Of a DNA stretch of 64,000 bases, positions 43,286 to 52,557 are shown piece by piece; position 1 is the stretch's first letter; every line of letters begins with the position of its first letter. Where the stretch lies: positions 186,001 through 250,000 of the forward strand of contig NZ_BEWP01000004.1 in assembly GCF_002723995.1 (NCBI RefSeq), in the 5' to 3' direction. The translations under genes were made by a program, and so were the position numbers. The stretch comes from Gluconobacter kondonii. Lineage in GTDB: Bacteria > Pseudomonadota > Alphaproteobacteria > Acetobacterales > Acetobacteraceae. The notes below the pieces were generated by a model. The model saw nothing but the letters and a program-made list of their open reading frames with translations, searched no databases and was not told the DNA's origin.

Positions 43286-45970
43286 ATGACCCCGCCCTCC
43301 CGTTACCCCCGCCGCACCGTTCTGCTTCTGTCGGCAGGCGCGACCATTCTGACGCACTCTCTGTCCAGCGCCTTCGCAGCCCCGAGCGCTCCGGTGCATA
43401 TCGCGCCACAGCCCATGGCACAGGCCCTCGTGACGCTCGGGCATCAGACGGGCCGCAACATCATTTTCACCTCCGATGCCGTGGCCCATCTGCGCGCCCC
43501 TGCCGTGGACGGCACGCTGTCGCCCGACGATGCGGTCAAACGCCTGCTGCGCGGGAGCGGACTGAAGGCAGAGGCCATGCCGGATGGCGGCGTCATCATC
43601 CGCAAGGACCCCTCCGCGCGCCCAAAGCCCCAGCGCCTGCGTGAAGCGCAGGCGCATGACATCGAACAGATCGTCGCCACCGGCCACCGCACACGCTCCG
43701 TCATGAGCGTCAACGGCGACGAAATGCAGACGCTGATGCCGGGTCAGAGCCCGATGCAGGCACTGGACCTTTTGCCGGGTGTGACGTTCACCAACGTCGA
43801 TCCGTGGGGCAATAACGAGCAGAATTCCAGCATTTACGTCCACGGTTTCAACCAGAACCAGCTCGGCTACACGATGGACGGCGTCCCGCTCGGAGCGGGG
43901 GCTTACGGCAACTATAACGGCCTGTCTCCGCAGCGTGCGGCCATCAGTGAAGACATCGGTTCAGTTTCCCTGTCGTCCGGCGCCGGTGCGCTGGGCACGG
44001 CTTCGACCAGCAATCTGGGCGGGACGATCGAATTTACCACGCGCGATCCGAAGCAGAAGGCCGGTGCAACGATCAACCAGACCTTTGGTAGCTATTCCAC
44101 CTTCAGAACATTCGCACGCGTCGATACGGGCAATTTCGGCAACGGCAACTCGGCCTATATGGCGTTTGCCCGTCAGGACGCCCGCCCGTGGAATCTCGGC
44201 AATGCCAACCGGCAGGGCGGTTATCAGGTGAACGGGAAATTCGTCCATAAGGGCGAAAACACCACCATCACCGCCTATTTCGACTGGCAGAACAAGGCCG
44301 AGCCCAACACGCAGGGACTCACGGCTCCCACCGACCTGTATGCCCGCGGGGCCTTCTTCCCGGACCTGAACGCCGCCATGGCGGGGTATCCGGCTGAAAG
44401 CTCGACCAAAGCCGGACCGGCGACACCCAACAACAAATATTACTTCTCCGCCGCCCAGCGCACGGACTACCTGACCTATCTGAAAATTTCCCACCGGTTC
44501 TCTCCGAACCTGAACTGGGACAACCAGCTTTACTTCCACTACGACGACGGCGCGGGCGTGGTCGCGACTTCCATCCGTACGAATGCAATCCTGACGATCC
44601 TTGGCTCTTATCTTGACCCCACCGGCACGAAATACATCAAGAACGGCCAGTTCACCTACAGCGTCGCGGGTATTGATCCGAAAGTCTGGAACGCCACGGG
44701 TGACACGGGTTTCGCCGTCCGCACCACGGAATATAGCGACTATCGCGGCGGCCTGATCAGCACGCTGCACTACCGCCTCGGCCATCACAATATCGAACTG
44801 GGCGGCTGGTATGAGCGCAACAACAACGAGCAGGGCCGCTACTGGTATCCGCTGACGCAGAACGACACGCTGACGCCCTATACGCGCCCGACCAACCCGC
44901 TGTTCACGCAGTGGAACAACGCGTTCTACACCAACACCTTCGTCACGCATCTTCAGGACAGCTGGAAGGTGACGTCCCGCCTGACGCTAACGGCGGGCCT
45001 CAAGTCCGAGATGGTCTATACGAACGGCACCCTCCCGGTGGCCGCTCTGCCGCAGTCTCTCGCCTCTTCGGTGAAGGGGGCGAAAACGATCGTCGATACC
45101 AGCACCCACACCGTCGCGGGCGGCACCATTCCGTCTTACAAACCGTTCCTGCCCGCCTTCGGTGCGTTGTGGAACGTCACACAGCACGAACAGCTCTTTG
45201 CCAATATTCAGGAGAACATGAACTCCTTCGCCGCCACTGGCTACGGCTCGACGTCTCCGTGGGCCGTGTCCGATCAGGCGGATTTTGAGAAGTTCAAGCG
45301 CAGTGGCAAACCGGAGACGTCCTGGACGTATGAAACCGGCATCCGCACCAGCCATCCGATCAATACGCGCATCCTGACCGGGATCAGCGGACAGCTCGAA
45401 TATTATCACGTCGATTTCTACAACCGCCTCGGCACCATTTCACCGCCGGGTCAGGGTATTTCAGGCGTCGGCAATACGGTAGCAAACCTTGGCAGCGTCT
45501 CGACAAACGGCATGGACATGTCGTTTACGCTGCGCTTCGGACCCCATTTCTCGATCTATGATGCCGTGTCCTATGTCAGCAGCATTTACGGCAACGACTT
45601 CATGGATGGAGCGACGCTCTATGCCACCAAGGACAAGAAGGTTCCCGCCATTCCGGCATGGTCCGACAAGTTCGCCGTTAACTACACTCAGGGCGGCTTC
45701 AACGCCCAGTTCAGCGGCAGCTATATGGGCGTCCGCCCGGGCACCATCACCAACAGCGTCATGGTTCCCCCACGCGTGCAGCTTGCCTTCAGTTCCAGCT
45801 ACACGTTCCACCAGATCCCGCACATGAACAGCCTCAAGCTCCAGTTCAACGCCAGCAATCTGACGAATGCGCGCTCCTGGTCCACGATCGCCGCCGGAGA
45901 TGCCAGCACCTATACCGGCTACCCCACGGCCCCGCGCATGTTCTTCGGAACAGTGTCCGCAGCCTTCTGA
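43286..45970 (+). CDS. TonB-dependent receptor with STN signalling domain
   Basis: An 894-residue outer-membrane receptor. Signal peptide (residues about 1-31, ending SSAFAAP), then an STN secretin/TonB domain (QPMAQALVTLGHQTGRNIIF, residues about 40-95) that contacts the FecR protein in the periplasm. The plug has LDLLPGVTFTNVDPWG, GAGALGTASTSNLGGTIEF, then a 22-strand barrel ending RMFFGTVSAAF with terminal Phe. Ligand is unknown; FecA-type receptors of this layout bind iron complexes. AGGAAACGAG precedes the ATG. Third gene of the signalling operon, followed by a hairpin terminator. Confidence 0.93.
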   Translation: MTPPSRYPRRTVLLLSAGATILTHSLSSAFAAPSAPVHIAPQPMAQALVTLGHQTGRNIIFTSDAVAHLRAPAVDGTLSPDDAVKRLLRGSGLKAEAMPDGGVIIRKDPSARPKPQRLREAQAHDIEQIVATGHRTRSVMSVNGDEMQTLMPGQSPMQALDLLPGVTFTNVDPWGNNEQNSSIYVHGFNQNQLGYTMDGVPLGAGAYGNYNGLSPQRAAISEDIGSVSLSSGAGALGTASTSNLGGTIEFTTRDPKQKAGATINQTFGSYSTFRTFARVDTGNFGNGNSAYMAFARQDARPWNLGNANRQGGYQVNGKFVHKGENTTITAYFDWQNKAEPNTQGLTAPTDLYARGAFFPDLNAAMAGYPAESSTKAGPATPNNKYYFSAAQRTDYLTYLKISHRFSPNLNWDNQLYFHYDDGAGVVATSIRTNAILTILGSYLDPTGTKYIKNGQFTYSVAGIDPKVWNATGDTGFAVRTTEYSDYRGGLISTLHYRLGHHNIELGGWYERNNNEQGRYWYPLTQNDTLTPYTRPTNPLFTQWNNAFYTNTFVTHLQDSWKVTSRLTLTAGLKSEMVYTNGTLPVAALPQSLASSVKGAKTIVDTSTHTVAGGTIPSYKPFLPAFGALWNVTQHEQLFANIQENMNSFAATGYGSTSPWAVSDQADFEKFKRSGKPETSWTYETGIRTSHPINTRILTGISGQLEYYHVDFYNRLGTISPPGQGISGVGNTVANLGSVSTNGMDMSFTLRFGPHFSIYDAVSYVSSIYGNDFMDGATLYATKDKKVPAIPAWSDKFAVNYTQGGFNAQFSGSYMGVRPGTITNSVMVPPRVQLAFSSSYTFHQIPHMNSLKLQFNASNLTNARSWSTIAAGDASTYTGYPTAPRMFFGTVSAAF

Positions 45971-45981
45971 ACACAAAACAC

Positions 45982-46008
45982 CCCTTCCCCGGTTTCTCCG
46001 GGGAAGGG
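45982..46008. terminator. Hairpin between converging receptor and methyltransferase genes
   Basis: A perfect 11-bp stem, CCCTTCCCCGG with its complement, and a TTTCT loop. There is no long T-run on either side, so it may be a rho-independent terminator of reduced strength or an RNA 3' stabiliser. Confidence 0.7.
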
Positions 46009-46010
46009 AT

Positions 46011-46673
46011 TCAGGAACCCGCCCCTAACGGGCTGAACTGCCAGACATTTTCGGTGGCCGGGCATCGCCCTTTCAGCCCTCCTTCGACCTCCCGGCTTTC
46101 CAGACGCCTGATCTCGTAAGCCTCTCCGTAAGCCTCGCGTACAAAGCCTTCATCCACGGAAAACGGCGGTCCCTTCAGGCAGGACTGGTCATAGGCCAAT
46201 GTCACGAGCAGTTCGGGCACAGAACCAGTCAGGGCCAGAAGATGGGCCACATAAGCCCGCCGCAGATCTTCCGGCAGGGCAATCAGCGCGGCACGGTCAT
46301 AAATGGCCTCCACCGGGCCAAGGGCATCCGGCGTCAGATCGAAAATATTACCCGCAAAAATACTGATGGCACCGGCCGAAAAACGCCGCAACGTCCCGAC
46401 CTGAACGACATCGGGTGTAACGCCGAGATCGCTGAAAAAACGCTCCACCGCAATCTCGCTGAGTTCACATCCGATCACCCGATACCCCTGCCCGGCCAGC
46501 CAGACCATGTCCTGACTCATCCCACACAGAGGCACGAAAATCCTCGCGGCGACCGGCAGATCCAGAGCGCCGAAATGGCGGGTCAGAAACGGATTGGCAC
46601 GCGCTTCGTGAAAGCCCGTCTCCCCACGTTCCCATTTTTCCTGCCAGAAAACGGCATTCGACGCTGCATCCAT
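46011..46673 (-). CDS. tpm: Thiopurine S-methyltransferase family protein
   Basis: A 220-residue SAM-dependent methyltransferase. Motifs are FWQEKWERGETGFHE (N-terminal substrate region), ARIFVPLCGMSQDMVWLA for SAM binding, GVIGCELSEIAVE-like strand (VIGCELSE) and YDRAALIALPEDLR. These match the Tpm family, which in bacteria methylates tellurite, selenite or thiopurines to volatile or less toxic forms; the natural substrate here is unknown. The ATG at 46673 (MDAASNAVFWQ) is chosen because family members start near this tryptophan; the longer frame would cross the divergent helicase promoter. Confidence 0.88.
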   Translation of the reverse strand: MDAASNAVFWQEKWERGETGFHEARANPFLTRHFGALDLPVAARIFVPLCGMSQDMVWLAGQGYRVIGCELSEIAVERFFSDLGVTPDVVQVGTLRRFSAGAISIFAGNIFDLTPDALGPVEAIYDRAALIALPEDLRRAYVAHLLALTGSVPELLVTLAYDQSCLKGPPFSVDEGFVREAYGEAYEIRRLESREVEGGLKGRCPATENVWQFSPLGAGS

Positions 46674-46770
46674 CACTTCGGCGATCCTTCTGCCCTTTCC
46701 GGCCGATCCTGTGCCTTCTTCCTCCGATGAAGCAATGGCCTCTCCGGAGAAAATATGAGAAAAGCCGCTC

Positions 46771-48093
46771 ATGGTCATGCTCACCCCCTCACAGCGGCAG
46801 GCGCTCGACGAAATCATTGCCGCCCATGCCGCAGGACTGCCGACGCATCTGCTGACGGGATATGCGGGCAGCGGCAAAACGACGCTGATGCAGGCCGTCG
46901 CCCGGCATTTCATGGGCGAGAAAAAAGTCGTAGTCATCACGGCCCCGACCCATAAAGCCACGGCTGTTCTGCGCTCCAAAGTAGACCGGGACGTCGACTG
47001 CCGCACGATCCAGAGCCTGCTGAGCCTCCAGCCCTCTTCGCAGGGCACGACCACGACCCTCGTGCGCTCCAAACGCCCCCAGACGATCGCTGATGGCATC
47101 GTCATCGTCGATGAATGCTCGATGCTCTCGGCGGAGCTGATGAACTGGATCCGCGATCTGCTCCGCTACTGCTTCGTACTGTTCGTAGGCGACCCGGCCC
47201 AGCTGCCGCCTGTTGGAGAAGCCGCCTCCCCCTCGTTTTCCGTGCCCTCACGCTCCCATCTCGACACCGTCGTACGACAGGCGGCAGGCAATCCGATCCT
47301 CGAAGCCGCAACCCTCATCCGCCAGAGCCAGGGCGGTGAAGCGGACTGGAGCTGGGTCCGCGATGCCCGTCAGGAACAGACCGGCCTGTTCCTGCCCAAA
47401 GATGTGGAAAACTGGGTCCGCAAGGCCTTCCTGTCCGACGCCTTCGACGAAGATAACGACTGGTGCCGCTATCTGTGCTGGACGAACGCGCGGGTGCATC
47501 AGATCAACCGGATGGTCCGGCTCTGGCGCTATGGCGGCGAGACCCCCACACCCTTCATGCCCGGCGAGCGTGTCGTGTCCCGCGCGCCATTTTCCATCCA
47601 GCAGGAAGAAAGCGGCCCGCGTCAGGCCATTGCCACGAACGAGGAAGTCCTCGTCATGGATATCAAGCCCGGTCGGCTGTCCTACAAGTTTGAGCTGTGC
47701 AAGGACGTTCCAGCCTGGGTCGCCGATCTGGCGTCATGGGAAGTCACGCTGCTAACAATGGCGGGCGAGGAAATCACCGGCCATATCGTGCAGAACCCGA
47801 AAGATCTGGAAGCCGTGGACCGGCGTCTGGTGCAGGAAGCGAAACAGCAGCACCGCCGCTGGAGCCACCGTTTCGCGTTTCAGAATGCCCTGCTCCAGCT
47901 TCAGGCGATCTACGCCATGACGGTCCATACCGCGCAGGGCAGCACGTTCAAAAACGTGTTCGTGGATCTCGGCGACATCGGCCGTCGCGCCCGGCAGAAC
48001 CCGCTGGAGACGCAGCAGCTCTGTTATGTAGCGGTCACACGCGCGACGGACATGGTGTTTCTTGTCAACACGGCGGGTCTTTCCGCACAATAG
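46771..48093 (+). CDS. SF1 ATP-dependent helicase (RecD/Dda-like)
   Basis: A 440-residue SF1B helicase. Motif [10 protein letters not shown] (residues about 30-38), motif Ia [11 protein letters not shown], motif [11 protein letters not shown], motif [16 protein letters not shown], and C-terminal [16 protein letters not shown] and [12 protein letters not shown] (motifs V-VI) are all intact. It resembles phage T4 Dda and the stand-alone AAA RecD-like ATPases, with no RecBCD N-terminal region. It would unwind DNA 5' to 3', perhaps in repair. It starts on ATG 46771, with a second ATG at 46777. Its last 29 bases overlap the end of the converging BASS transporter gene. Confidence 0.9.
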   Translation: MVMLTPSQRQALDEIIAAHAAGLPTHLLTGYAGSGKTTLMQAVARHFMGEKKVVVITAPTHKATAVLRSKVDRDVDCRTIQSLLSLQPSSQGTTTTLVRSKRPQTIADGIVIVDECSMLSAELMNWIRDLLRYCFVLFVGDPAQLPPVGEAASPSFSVPSRSHLDTVVRQAAGNPILEAATLIRQSQGGEADWSWVRDARQEQTGLFLPKDVENWVRKAFLSDAFDEDNDWCRYLCWTNARVHQINRMVRLWRYGGETPTPFMPGERVVSRAPFSIQQEESGPRQAIATNEEVLVMDIKPGRLSYKFELCKDVPAWVADLASWEVTLLTMAGEEITGHIVQNPKDLEAVDRRLVQEAKQQHRRWSHRFAFQNALLQLQAIYAMTVHTAQGSTFKNVFVDLGDIGRRARQNPLETQQLCYVAVTRATDMVFLVNTAGLSAQ

Positions 48094-49012
48094 GCCGCGA
48101 CGCCCAGAGCGACGCCAGAATAGACCCCGAAACATTGTGCCAGACGGAAAAAACCGCGCCCGGCAGCGCGGCCAGCGGGGAGAAATAAAGCCGTCCCAGT
48201 GTCGCGGCGAGCCCGGAATTCTGCATCCCGACTTCCAACGCCAGCGTCCGGCAGACACTCTCGTCAAAGCCAAGCAATCGCCCGCCCCAGTAGCCCCCCA
48301 GAAGCCCGATCCCGTTATGCAGGATGACGGCCAGCAGCATGATCGGACCAGCCTCTTTCAAAGACGGCCCCACACCCGCCACGATCGCCCCGATGATAAG
48401 CAGGATCGACACCATCGCCACCGGCGGAAGCGCAGGCTCGACCCGGCGCACCGCGCGATGCCAGAATGTGTTGATCACAACGCCCGCCAGAACAGGTAGC
48501 GCTACCATGGTTACGATGCTGCGAAACAACGCCCAGCTATCCACCGCCACCCCAGCCGAGACATAGAACCGCACCAGAAGCGGTGTTGCGACGATCCCGA
48601 CGAGCGTTGAAAACGCACTGATACTGACCGAAAGCGCCACATCCCCGCGCGATAGATAGATCATGACATTGGACGCCGTACCACTCGACACACACCCAAC
48701 CAGAACCATGCCTGTCATCAGTGCAGGCGGCAGCCTCAGCAGATGCGCGATTCCCCACGCCGCAAGCGGCATGACAAGATAATGCAGCCCCACACCCGCC
48801 AGAACCGGCGCGGGCCGACGCAGGATACGCCCAAAATCGGCCGGTGTCAGGGAAACGCCCATCGTGAACATAACAAACGCCAGAAGCGGCGTGATGGCGG
48901 GCACAAGCGTCAGGAACGCTCCGGGGAGAAGGAGTGCAAGCCCGGACACCAGAATGGCCCAGAGCGGAAAAAGACGCATCACCACCGCAGCAGGACCGTT
49001 TCGTAGAAACAT
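48065..49012 (-). CDS. Bile acid:sodium symporter (BASS) family transporter
   Basis: A 315-residue membrane protein with about ten helices. The BASS signatures are [43 protein letters not shown], and [14 protein letters not shown] near the C-terminus; the last two hold the sodium sites. Family members take up organic anions such as pantoate or 2-keto acids rather than bile acids in bacteria; the substrate here is unknown. The ATG at 49012 gives a short N-terminal extension; ATG 48979 is the alternative. The gene converges on the helicase with a 29-base overlap. Confidence 0.85.
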   Translation of the reverse strand: MFLRNGPAAVVMRLFPLWAILVSGLALLLPGAFLTLVPAITPLLAFVMFTMGVSLTPADFGRILRRPAPVLAGVGLHYLVMPLAAWGIAHLLRLPPALMTGMVLVGCVSSGTASNVMIYLSRGDVALSVSISAFSTLVGIVATPLLVRFYVSAGVAVDSWALFRSIVTMVALPVLAGVVINTFWHRAVRRVEPALPPVAMVSILLIIGAIVAGVGPSLKEAGPIMLLAVILHNGIGLLGGYWGGRLLGFDESVCRTLALEVGMQNSGLAATLGRLYFSPLAALPGAVFSVWHNVSGSILASLWASRPIVRKDPPC

Positions 49013-49250
49013 TCTTCAGGTGGCATATGACCCAGCGTAATGAATATAATAAAAACGTTCTTATGCCGGGAGGCAGCAGTTCCGTCATCTTTTTCCGACA
49101 TGGACGCGGAGAAATACGCAACCTGAAAAATGCCATTAACCTTAAGGTAAGATCGAGCTGTTTTTATTATTTTCATGAGGAATCGACGAGTGCCTCTCAG
49201 CTTTTTCGGGAGTGGCCTGTACGGCCTGAGCAATAACCCATGCAGTATCC

Positions 49251-50447
49251 ATGACACCTGATCCGTCCACTCTGCTTGGGTACAGCACGGTTATTTTCCT
49301 GCTTCTGGGCGTTCATTTCATCCTGTCAGAATTTTCCGGCAGACGATGGTCCCGCATGGCGTGGTACGCGGCCCCCTTCTTTCTGGGCGCAGTCTCCGGC
49401 CTCTTCTCTACTGTTCAGAGCATTCTGCCTGGACAGTGGGGGCTCCGGATGAGTTCACTGTTCATGATCATGGCCTATGGAGCCGCATGGCAGGCCATGC
49501 GAATCATCCTCGGCTATCGCACTCGTGTTCTGCCGGTTCTGCTGGCCTGCATCGTCTTTTTCATTCTTTCTGCACTCTCTGGTCGGACAGGACTGTTCCA
49601 TGTCCTCAGCACGGCCTTTCGTCTGGCCGCGCTTGCAATACTCCACCTTCTGGGGATCTGGAATCTGCGGAATGCAGACCAGATCACAACCCCCGCACGG
49701 CGCAATCTGCAAAGACTTCTGACCCTCTATGCAGGGTTTTATCTCCTGCTGGTGGCTCTCGTCCTGTGGTTGCCTGCCCCTCTGGGCGCCGCTCCCGCGA
49801 CAATCTGGGCCGTTGCGACCTACAATTTTCTGACCGTAGTCGAAGTGACGTTGTTTGCTCTGGGTATGATTGCAATCCCGTGGGAGCAACTGGCGTTCAG
49901 ACAGAAAGAACTGATCCTTCAGGACCCCCTTTCAGGAGGCGGCAACCGCCGCGCCTTTCAGGAATGGCTCGAAAATGACGGACAAAATTGCGCCCATGAA
50001 GCACTTCTCATGGTCGATATCGACCATTTCAAAAACATCAATGACCTCCATGGCCACGCAATCGGGGATCAGATCATCATCGCCATGGGCCATGTTTGCC
50101 GGGATCTCCTTTACCCGACGACGACGCTCTTCCGTATCGGCGGAGATGAATTCGTCGTCGTCTTCCAGTGCGGCAGCATTGACGAAATGCTCGCAACGGC
50201 CCAGCGCCTCCGCAACACCTTCTCAACCGAAACCCGTTTAATCGGAGAGGAAGGCATCACGGCCACGCTCAGCATCGGTGCGGCTCTCTGTCCGGGCACG
50301 GGTATCAGTCGAACAGATCTTCTGGCCCGAGCCGACAATGCTCTTTATGCCGCCAAACAGACAGGTCGTGACCGTGTGGTTCACTTTGCACAGGAAGAAG
50401 GCAACTCACTCCAAAGCATATCGGACTTTTCCAAGCCGCACCTCTGA
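49251..50447 (+). CDS. Membrane-anchored diguanylate cyclase
   Basis: A 398-residue protein: about six or seven membrane helices (residues about 1-215), then a cytoplasmic GGDEF domain. The active-site motif is intact (FRIGGDEFVVVF), with metal Asp in MVDIDHFKNIND. It should make cyclic di-GMP. The position where an RxxD inhibitory site would sit, five residues before GGDEF, reads YPTT, so product inhibition is probably absent. The usual TGLxNRR is changed to SGGGNRR. The ligand sensed by the helices is unknown. It is monocistronic, with a weak Shine-Dalgarno, and runs toward the DUF3325-like gene on the other strand. Confidence 0.92.
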   Translation: MTPDPSTLLGYSTVIFLLLGVHFILSEFSGRRWSRMAWYAAPFFLGAVSGLFSTVQSILPGQWGLRMSSLFMIMAYGAAWQAMRIILGYRTRVLPVLLACIVFFILSALSGRTGLFHVLSTAFRLAALAILHLLGIWNLRNADQITTPARRNLQRLLTLYAGFYLLLVALVLWLPAPLGAAPATIWAVATYNFLTVVEVTLFALGMIAIPWEQLAFRQKELILQDPLSGGGNRRAFQEWLENDGQNCAHEALLMVDIDHFKNINDLHGHAIGDQIIIAMGHVCRDLLYPTTTLFRIGGDEFVVVFQCGSIDEMLATAQRLRNTFSTETRLIGEEGITATLSIGAALCPGTGISRTDLLARADNALYAAKQTGRDRVVHFAQEEGNSLQSISDFSKPHL

Positions 50448-50459
50448 AAACCCGTATCT

Positions 50460-50777
50460 TCACTCTTTCCCGAGCGTTTTTGCCCTGACGTTCGCGCTCG
50501 TGACCAGAAGCTCCCTGTATCGGGCCAGTCCGGCCCACCCCAGCGCGACGAGTAACCCTGCAACGGAAAATGTCGCAATCCAGACTGGAACTGCTGTCGA
50601 CGCACGCTCCGCAAAACACAGCGCGAGCGTCACAAGGGGCAAGACAAACCGGAACACCCCTGCCCTTTGCAGCCACGCAGGTTTCTGAAGTCGCGCATAC
50701 CGCAGCATTTTCGGCTCATGGCACGCCTGCAAAAGCAGAAACAGACACCACACAAACGTGCAGAGAATGATCGTCAC
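50460..50777 (-). CDS. DUF3325-like small membrane protein
   Basis: A 105-residue protein with three membrane helices (TIILCTFVWCLFLLL; FRFVLPLVTLALCFA; IATFSVAGLLVALGWAGLA). The arrangement resembles DUF3325 proteins, which are commonly encoded after PepSY-domain genes in siderophore receptor operons. The start is a GTG in a GTGA overlap with the PepSY stop codon, which decides the start; a longer frame would lie in the PepSY gene. Its role is unknown. Last gene of the receptor-DUF3649-PepSY-DUF3325 operon. Confidence 0.7.
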   Translation of the reverse strand: MTIILCTFVWCLFLLLQACHEPKMLRYARLQKPAWLQRAGVFRFVLPLVTLALCFAERASTAVPVWIATFSVAGLLVALGWAGLARYRELLVTSANVRAKTLGKE

Positions 50778-52243
50778 AGCCGACGCGCCATCTGGAACGA
50801 GACGAGCGCCAGAAAGAACGCAACCAGATCCGTTGCAGCAAAAACCGTCGGGACATGAAAAAATGTAACCCCTGGTCGGGTCACAACGTCCAGCGGGGTA
50901 AGAAAAAGACCCAGCCCCGCCAGACAAAAAAGCTGGATTTTCCAGCCCTGAAACGGACGCCCCAGAAGACTCCACACCATCCCCGAAACGGCACTCAGCA
51001 CCCAGATGGCCAGAAAAACATGTCCTTCCGCAAGCGGACGGTCCTGCAAAGCGACGGGCAATAGACGATTGGCCCAGAAAAAAGCCAGCGCTCCCATTGG
51101 CAGACCCACGACACTGCCGATGGCCAACCCCTCGGCAATCCGGAACATGAGCCGCTCCCCTGACTGACGACGGCGTTTCATCAGGAAAATGATAGACCCG
51201 CTCGCGAACATGACGGCCCCCATGGCGCCCGAAATGAAATACAGCCAGCGCATGCCCGCCCCCGTCCAGCGTGCGTAATGCAGCCCTTTCAGAACCTGCT
51301 CCGTATGGGTAATGGCGCCGGGCAGCAGGACATGACGCAGAACATGACCGTCCACCGGGCTGAAATCGACATGCTCGCGTGTCAGTAACGGACCTGAAGC
51401 ATCGGTTCGGGATATGAGGATATTCTGCGGCTGGAACAGGATATATCCGGTCTGGCCTGCTCCAATCGTACGCTCGGCCTCCGCCACAAGGGGAGCCAGC
51501 GGCGGGAAGGTTGAGGGGATTGAAACAGCCGGTTTCTCGGATTTTTGGTGCGTGGATGGCGCAGAGGCCCGGAAAGCATTTTCAACGGATGCGAAATAGG
51601 ACACGGGTGGAAAAAGCGTCCGCGCACGAATGAAAGTGCCGCTATAGGCCATCAGCAGAATGAACGGCAGGAACACAACAGCCGCCACCACATGCACGTC
51701 CAGCCATGCCCGCAATCTGGCCGCAAAAGGACGCAGAAGCATCAGGTCGGAGATAAGCCCCTTCAGATGGATGATGATGCCCGAGCCGATTGTCAGCAGA
51801 AGCGCCAGACCCGCAAACGCAACAACCGTTTCTCCGTAAACGCCGGAACGCATCGTGTAATGCAGGTCGTAAAAGAACGTTCCCCCCGCTGTCGCACGGA
51901 CATTCAGACGTTCTCCAGTCTGTGGATTGTATGGAACGGTCAGAAACTCATGCCCGTCATGATGCTCCAGACGCAGATAGGGGTCCCGCGCGGAAGGCAG
52001 GGTTATGAACGGCTTTTCGCCCTGCACGAGCAGGTCGTGCACGGCCGGGAGCACATGGTCCAGAGATTGCGGAGAAAATGCCTCTGTCTGCGGTGGGGCT
52101 TCAGGCTGGAGCCAGCGCGTGAGTTCGGTGTCGAACACGGCAAGACAGCCCGAGGCAAACACGCAGAACAGCAGGAGCCCTGCGGCAAAACCGACCCAGG
52201 CATGCAGCCATCCCATCCGGGTACGAAGCGTATCTTGCATCAC
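50774..52243 (-). CDS. PepSY-associated membrane protein, possible ferric-siderophore reductase
   Basis: A 489-residue inner-membrane protein of the PepSY_TM family. It starts with LHAWVGFAAGLLLFCVFASG (helix 1), shows the DLHYTMRSGVYGETVVAFAGLALLLTIGSG block with a His in helix 2, and has more helices to the C-terminus (KGLHYARWTGAGMRWLYFISG and further). His residues at the two membrane faces (HAW, HYARW) could bind haem. Proteins in this family, next to siderophore receptors, are thought to reduce ferric siderophores in the periplasm; that activity is inferred here. Four-base overlaps on both sides couple it to its neighbours. Confidence 0.85.
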   Translation of the reverse strand: MMQDTLRTRMGWLHAWVGFAAGLLLFCVFASGCLAVFDTELTRWLQPEAPPQTEAFSPQSLDHVLPAVHDLLVQGEKPFITLPSARDPYLRLEHHDGHEFLTVPYNPQTGERLNVRATAGGTFFYDLHYTMRSGVYGETVVAFAGLALLLTIGSGIIIHLKGLISDLMLLRPFAARLRAWLDVHVVAAVVFLPFILLMAYSGTFIRARTLFPPVSYFASVENAFRASAPSTHQKSEKPAVSIPSTFPPLAPLVAEAERTIGAGQTGYILFQPQNILISRTDASGPLLTREHVDFSPVDGHVLRHVLLPGAITHTEQVLKGLHYARWTGAGMRWLYFISGAMGAVMFASGSIIFLMKRRRQSGERLMFRIAEGLAIGSVVGLPMGALAFFWANRLLPVALQDRPLAEGHVFLAIWVLSAVSGMVWSLLGRPFQGWKIQLFCLAGLGLFLTPLDVVTRPGVTFFHVPTVFAATDLVAFFLALVSFQMARRL

Positions 52244-52557
52244 GAATGCAACAAAACGGCCAGAAGGGCCACAACGCCGACCGCTCCGGCAATGATCCCG
52301 CCACGCAACGGACTGCGTGTTCCGAAAGCGAGCAGAAACAGTAGCGGAAACGCAGCGACCGCAATCATCTGCCCCAGAACCGTCGCGTCATGCCGTACAG
52401 GAGGCCCCCATTTCAGGGCACCCAGCGTAATGAAATGCGCCGCCATCCAGACCAGCGCAAACACGAATACCGCACGCCAGATCCACCAGCGCGCAGGTGA
52501 TGACACGATGGCCCCGGAACGACGGGAGCGTGCGGTTGAGGGAGCTTCGGAAGGCAT
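52240..52557 (-). CDS. DUF3649-like small membrane protein
   Basis: A 105-residue protein: basic N-terminus (TARSRRSGAIV), then three helices (WIWRAVFVFALVWMAAHFITL; QMIAVAAFPLLFLLAF; GIIAGAVGVVALLAVLL). Position and topology resemble DUF3649 proteins, which lie between receptor and PepSY genes in iron operons. The start codon overlaps the receptor stop (TGATG), and its stop overlaps the PepSY start. Sequence-family assignment is tentative. Function unknown. Confidence 0.65.
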   Translation of the reverse strand: MPSEAPSTARSRRSGAIVSSPARWWIWRAVFVFALVWMAAHFITLGALKWGPPVRHDATVLGQMIAVAAFPLLFLLAFGTRSPLRGGIIAGAVGVVALLAVLLHS

